From contig JBAZOJ010000123.1 of assembly GCA_041648755.1 (NCBI GenBank), forward strand, positions 1 to 10,710: 10,710 bases of DNA, read 5' to 3'. Made by a program: the position numbers and the translations under genes. Under the pieces are notes generated by a model that did no database searches, had not been told where the DNA came from, and saw only the letters and a list, made by a program, of their open reading frames with translations. Each line of letters starts with the position of its first letter. The first letter of the stretch is position 1. Source of the DNA: JBAZOJ01 sp041648755. GTDB lineage: Bacteria > Planctomycetota > B143-G9. Shown here piece by piece: positions 7,331-10,710 of this stretch.

Positions 7331-8713
7331 ATGACGCTTAGACAACTCGGCACTGCGTTGATGCTGGTTTTCTTCTGCGCGCTGACGGCCTTTACTGGGG
7401 CTGAGAGCGCGGCTGTGGATGTTAAGACGGGGGATGCATGGTTCGGCGTTTACGTTGATGGGGTGAAACAGGGCTCAATGCATATCACCGTCGAAAAGAA
7501 GAAAGGCGCGACCGCGGAGTATTACTCCATCGTCGGCCAGGAAAACCGTGCATTCAAGGTGAAGGACAAAGAAGTAACGGAAGCTTACGACTACAAAGCA
7601 GCGCTGGGACTCGATCTCAAGCCGATGAGCTACGAGGCGCTTGAGACAAAAGGCACGGCGAAGAACACAATCAAGGCAAAAGTAGCTGCAGGCGTTGCCG
7701 AGATCACGATACAGTTCGGCACAGCCGCTGCGAATCCGCCCCGTAAGGTCAACCTGACGGAAGGCGACTGCTGGAGTTTCTGTGCACCGTATATGTTCGC
7801 TGCCCGGAAATACGCGATGGACAAGCCGCGCAGGTATGGCAAGATCGTTGAAGTAGGTTGCGCGGTCATAAGTTTCAACGTGGCGGGAGCAGCCAGGAAA
7901 ATGGCTTTCCAGGGCGCAGACACGGCCGCCACGGAATGGGTGGAAACGGAATCGCAGAAGTTCACGCTGATAGCGGGCGAAGAAGGTACTCCGCTGTGGT
8001 GGAGCGAAACCACCAAGGCGAAGGTCACGACGAAGTATGTCTGTGAACCCGAAGAGGTTGCGAAGTCGAAGTTCGACTTCGATCAGTTCCAGAAGCAACC
8101 GAAAGAAGAGACCAAGCCGGGCGTTAAGAAGCCGGATGACAAGACGGCCGCCGCAGACTTGAAGGGCACTCCATTTGAGAATGCTCTGAAGGCCGTGAAA
8201 GTCGACGAAGAGGGCGACGACATCCTGAGGAAGAAAGCTGCGGGTTACACGATGAGGCTTGCTGATGAATGGACCGGCAACTCGCTTGGATCAGCGCGAA
8301 ACGACTACGAACTGTCGGGTGAAATGGTCTCCAAGAAGGGCGAAGACGATATGATTGGGATTGGCCTCTATGTGACCTACCGGGAAAAAAAGGACGATGA
8401 TACGCCACTTAGTGTTATCGAGGATCTGATCAAGAACACGGATGGCGGCGAGATGAAGGGTACTCCCGCGAAGCTGAAACTTGATGACAAGACAACCGTG
8501 ACATACGTCGAAGTCGAAGCTGGCATGATGGGGGTGGATGAGAAAGTCAGCTTCTACGTCATGGCAGCTTGCACGGATACTCAGGTCTTCCTGATAATGC
8601 CCTATTCCCTCTTCATGTTGCCCGACGCCAAGCAGAAAATGGAGGAGTTGGGCGAAGAGATGTACTCCATGATGGGGTCGTTCAGGATTGTCGAACCGGT
8701 TGAAGCGGAGTAA
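7331..8713 (+). CDS. Exported two-domain protein, tandem paralogue 1
   Basis: This 460-residue protein starts with a signal peptide (hydrophobic about 8-22, likely cleavage after the FTGA or ESA at 22-27). There is no lipobox. The N-terminal domain (about 35-240) opens with WFGVYVDGVKQGSMHITVEK and is rich in alternating strands; C147, C151 and C177 recur in all three copies, while C238 is missing from copy 2. The opening recalls the beta-rich modules (DUF3108-like) that often precede transglutaminase domains, but no transglutaminase follows. A charged Lys/Glu/Pro linker (about 245-295) leads to a C-terminal domain (about 303-455) beginning GYTMRLADEW and ending MMGSFRI, a layout like the PsbP/DcrB-like fold. 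The start is fixed by GGAGGG just upstream. The function is unknown; a periplasmic or surface binding protein is plausible. Confidence 0.85.
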   Translation: MTLRQLGTALMLVFFCALTAFTGAESAAVDVKTGDAWFGVYVDGVKQGSMHITVEKKKGATAEYYSIVGQENRAFKVKDKEVTEAYDYKAALGLDLKPMSYEALETKGTAKNTIKAKVAAGVAEITIQFGTAAANPPRKVNLTEGDCWSFCAPYMFAARKYAMDKPRRYGKIVEVGCAVISFNVAGAARKMAFQGADTAATEWVETESQKFTLIAGEEGTPLWWSETTKAKVTTKYVCEPEEVAKSKFDFDQFQKQPKEETKPGVKKPDDKTAAADLKGTPFENALKAVKVDEEGDDILRKKAAGYTMRLADEWTGNSLGSARNDYELSGEMVSKKGEDDMIGIGLYVTYREKKDDDTPLSVIEDLIKNTDGGEMKGTPAKLKLDDKTTVTYVEVEAGMMGVDEKVSFYVMAACTDTQVFLIMPYSLFMLPDAKQKMEELGEEMYSMMGSFRIVEPVEAE

Positions 8714-8725
8714 AGAGGCGAGCCA

Positions 8726-10105
8726 ATGGCGCTCAGACACCTTTGCGCTGCATTGATGATAGGTCTCTTCTGCGCGCTGACGGCCTTTGCGCAGGCTGAG
8801 AGCGCGAGTGTAAACGTCAAGCCTGGCGGTTCCTGGTTTGGCATCTACGTTGATGGAACCAAGCAGGGCTCTCTGCACATCACTGTTGAGAAGAAGAAGG
8901 GCGCGACCGCGGAGTACTACTCCATCGTCGGCCAGGAAAGCCGGGCGTTCAAGGTAAAGGACAAAGACGTAACGGAAAGCTGCGACTACAAGGCCGCCCT
9001 TGGGCTTGACCTTAGGCCGATGAGCTACGAGGCGCTTGAGACAAAGGGTACGACAAAGAACACCATCAAGGCGAAAGTCGCGGCCGGAGTTGCGGAAATC
9101 ACTATCCAGTTCGGCACAAGCGCCGCAAATCCTCCCCGCAAGGTCAATTTGACGGAAGGCGACTGCTGGAGTTTCTGTGCACCGTACATATTCGCCACGC
9201 GGAAGATCGCAACAGACAAACCGCGGAGGTACGGCAAGATCGTTGAGGTGGGCTGCGCGGTTATCAGCTTCAGTGTGAGCGGTGAGAAAAAAAAGACTTC
9301 TTTCCAAGGAAAAAACACGGCTGCGACAGAGTGGGTGGAAACTGAATCGCAGAAGTTCACTCTGGTACAGGGAGAGGATGGCTCCCCACTGTGGTGGAGC
9401 GAGACCACAAAGGCCAAGGTGACAACGAAGTACATCTCCGAACCCGAAGAAGTGGCGAAGTCTCCGCTTGACTACGACCAGTACGTAAAGAAAGCAAAGG
9501 AAGAGGGTAAGAAGCTTGAGAAGCAGGGCGCAAGCGATCTGACAGGAACGAGATTCGAAAATGCCCTGGAGCCCGTCCGGGCGGACGAAGAAGAGGCTGA
9601 TGACAGTCACTTCATCAGGGACAAGAAACTTGGATACTCGATCAGAATTGCCGAACAGTGGAGGCGCGGCGGGGGCTTCTCGATGGAGAAATTCAAGATG
9701 GAGGGACGGGGGATATGCCCTGACAAGCCGAGACACCGTGCTGGTCCTCCGTTCGCCCTTGTCATCAGCACTCGGGAGAGAGAGAAGGATGAGAAGCCCG
9801 CGGACGTAATCGATGAGTTTGTGAAAGCGGAAACGGAGCACAAGTTGAAGGGAGATCTCGAGATCCTGAAATTCGATGCGAAGACAACGATTGTCGGGGC
9901 CGAGATCGAAGCCAAGATGCTCGGCTCCGAACAGACGGTGACGTACTACGTGTTTGCAGCGTGTTCTGACACGAACGTGTATTTCGCATGGCCGTTCGTG
10001 TTCGTCTTCTACGACGAGACCAAGGCCGAGTTGGAGGAGTACAAAGACGACATGGATGCTATGATGGGGTCTTTCAGGATTATCGACATCGTTGAAGCGG
10101 AGTAA
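8726..10105 (+). CDS. Exported two-domain protein, tandem paralogue 2
   Basis: This 459-residue protein is a paralogue of the preceding gene. The signal peptide (hydrophobic about 8-22, cleavage near FAQA-ES) is followed by the same N-terminal domain, which aligns without gaps to copy 1 over residues 31-240 with 178 of 210 identical positions by my count. C147, C151 and C177 are kept and position 238 is Ser instead of Cys. The linker (about 247-295) is Lys/Glu-rich but different in sequence. The C-terminal domain (about 302-454) begins GYSIRIAEQW and ends MMGSFRI, yet only 41 of the last 99 residues match copy 1, and the segment at 315-342 is basic and glycine-rich with no clear counterpart. 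AGAGG (8714-8718) is seven bases before the ATG. The 12-bp gaps on both sides mark an operon. The role is unknown. Confidence 0.88.
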   Translation: MALRHLCAALMIGLFCALTAFAQAESASVNVKPGGSWFGIYVDGTKQGSLHITVEKKKGATAEYYSIVGQESRAFKVKDKDVTESCDYKAALGLDLRPMSYEALETKGTTKNTIKAKVAAGVAEITIQFGTSAANPPRKVNLTEGDCWSFCAPYIFATRKIATDKPRRYGKIVEVGCAVISFSVSGEKKKTSFQGKNTAATEWVETESQKFTLVQGEDGSPLWWSETTKAKVTTKYISEPEEVAKSPLDYDQYVKKAKEEGKKLEKQGASDLTGTRFENALEPVRADEEEADDSHFIRDKKLGYSIRIAEQWRRGGGFSMEKFKMEGRGICPDKPRHRAGPPFALVISTREREKDEKPADVIDEFVKAETEHKLKGDLEILKFDAKTTIVGAEIEAKMLGSEQTVTYYVFAACSDTNVYFAWPFVFVFYDETKAELEEYKDDMDAMMGSFRIIDIVEAE

Positions 10106-10117
10106 GGAGGAGTGCCA

Positions 10118-10710
10118 ATGACGCTCAGACATCTTTGCACTGCGTTGATGCTGGTTTTCTTCTGCGCGCTGACGGCCTTTACCGGGGCTGAGAGCGCGGC
10201 TGTGGACGTTAAGACAGGTGACCACTGGTTCGGCATTTACGTCGATGGTGCCAAGCAGGGCTCTCTGCACATCATCGTTGAAAAGAAGAAAGGCGCGACG
10301 GGGGAGTACTACTCCATCGTCGGCCAGGAAAGCCGGGCGTTCAAGGTAAAGGACAAAGACGTAACGGAAAGCTACGACTACAAGGCCGCCCTCGGGCTTG
10401 ACCTTAAGCCGATAAGCTATGAGGCGCTCGAAGCCAAGGGCTCGGCGAAGAACACAATCAAGGCAAAGGTGACGGCGGACATTGCCGAGATCACGATCCA
10501 GTTCGGGTCGGCTGCGGCAAATCCGCCCCGTAAGGTCAACTTGACGGAAGGCGACTGCTGGAGTTTCTGCGCGCCCCTGATGTTTGCTGCCCGGAAGTAC
10601 GCGCCGGACAAGCCATGCAGGTATGGCAAGATCGTTGAAGTAGGCTGTGCGGTCATAAGTTTCAACGTGGCGGGCTCAGCAAAGACGGTAGCATTCCAGG
10701 GAGCGGACAC
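10118..10710 (+). CDS. Exported two-domain protein, tandem paralogue 3 (cut by window edge)
   Basis: This reading frame is open from the ATG at 10118 to the end of the window (197 full codons), so only the N-terminal domain is seen. GGAGG (10106-10110) directly follows the stop of copy 2 and stands seven bases before the ATG. The signal peptide region, residues 10-35, is identical to copy 1. The middle (about 61-95) is nearly identical to copy 2 at the DNA level, and from about 155 onward the sequence follows copy 1 again (MFAARKYA, VISFNVAG, FQGAD). The Cys residues at 147, 151 and 177 are kept, and an extra Cys stands in DKPCRYG where copies 1 and 2 have Arg. There is no frameshift or stop in the visible part. 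The C-terminal domain should lie just beyond the edge. Confidence 0.9.
   Translation, partial: MTLRHLCTALMLVFFCALTAFTGAESAAVDVKTGDHWFGIYVDGAKQGSLHIIVEKKKGATGEYYSIVGQESRAFKVKDKDVTESYDYKAALGLDLKPISYEALEAKGSAKNTIKAKVTADIAEITIQFGSAAANPPRKVNLTEGDCWSFCAPLMFAARKYAPDKPCRYGKIVEVGCAVISFNVAGSAKTVAFQGAD

Larger units (their letters stand above)
7331..10710 (+). repeat. Tandem array of at least three related genes
   Basis: Three head-to-tail copies start at 7331, 8726 and 10118, with unit lengths of 1395 and 1392 bp. The junctions are conserved too: copies 1 and 2 both end in GTTGAAGCGGAGTAA, and each is followed by a 12-bp spacer that carries the next ribosome-binding site. This shows that the duplicated unit included the gene and its spacer. 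The array runs past the right edge of the window, so more copies may exist. Confidence 0.92.

Noticed and set aside
7107..7334. A 75-codon frame from GTG that ends in an ATGA overlap with the first paralogue
   Set aside because: The overlap is tempting, but no ribosome-binding site precedes the GTG, codon use is unlike its neighbours (TTA, CTA, AGA), and it contains the promoter candidate, the stem-loop and the ribosome-binding site of the next gene.
8291..10270. A 659-codon open frame on the minus strand across copies 1, 2 and 3
   Set aside because: It runs exactly antisense to three well-supported genes, has no signal peptide, ribosome-binding site or recognisable domain, and is rich in His, Arg and Leu as antisense shadows are. 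Its internal repetition only mirrors the gene duplication.
7331..10710. CRISPR array or transposon as the cause of the repeated sequence
   Set aside because: The repeat unit is a full gene of about 1.39 kb with intact reading frames. There are no short spaced repeats, terminal inverted repeats or transposase.

Overview
The window is a moderately GC-rich bacterial segment with seven protein-coding genes, the last cut by the window edge. I see no tRNA, rRNA, CRISPR array, transposase or phage gene. Several features fit a large-genome environmental bacterium: tandem CxxC zinc ribbons on a signalling protein, a response regulator with a PATAN (DUF4388) domain, big exported HEAT-repeat proteins and tandem arrays of secreted paralogues. 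Planctomycetota, or another PVC or candidate-phylum lineage with similar habits, is my best guess. Nothing in the window settles the taxonomy.

Minus strand, 27-2773: two signalling genes read leftwards. The first, 893-2773, encodes a response regulator with a receiver domain, a PATAN domain, a helical segment, a disordered linker and a C-terminal domain that reads like a Ras/MglA-type small GTPase stripped of its nucleotide-binding motifs. The second, 27-833, encodes two tandem zinc ribbons joined to a Roadblock/LC7-like domain. Roadblock proteins partner small GTPases in Mgl-type polarity systems, so the pair looks like a cytoplasmic signalling module in which the GTPase part may have become a pseudo-enzyme. 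A TATAAT-containing promoter candidate in the 59-bp gap could give the second gene its own transcript.

Plus strand, 2860-7104: after an 86-bp divergent promoter region come two exported proteins of 555 and 848 residues, 30 bp apart and apparently one operon. Both are built of HEAT-like helical repeats behind a signal peptide, with no visible enzymatic motif; a scaffold or envelope adaptor role is the natural inference. The first has a perfect TATAAT about 8 bp before its ATG, so its mRNA may be leaderless.

Gap 7105-7330 (226 bp): this non-coding stretch holds a stem-loop, a two-block imperfect direct repeat and a promoter candidate with a strong ribosome-binding site.

Plus strand, 7331-10710: at least three head-to-tail copies of one exported two-domain protein, with 12-bp spacers. 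The N-terminal domain is strongly conserved between copies 1 and 2 (178 of 210 positions by my count), while the C-terminal domain, which resembles the PsbP/DcrB-like fold, has diverged (41 of the last 99 positions). Copy 3 is a mosaic of copies 1 and 2, which points to gene conversion. I do not recognise this family by name, and the array is the part of the window most likely to be undescribed.
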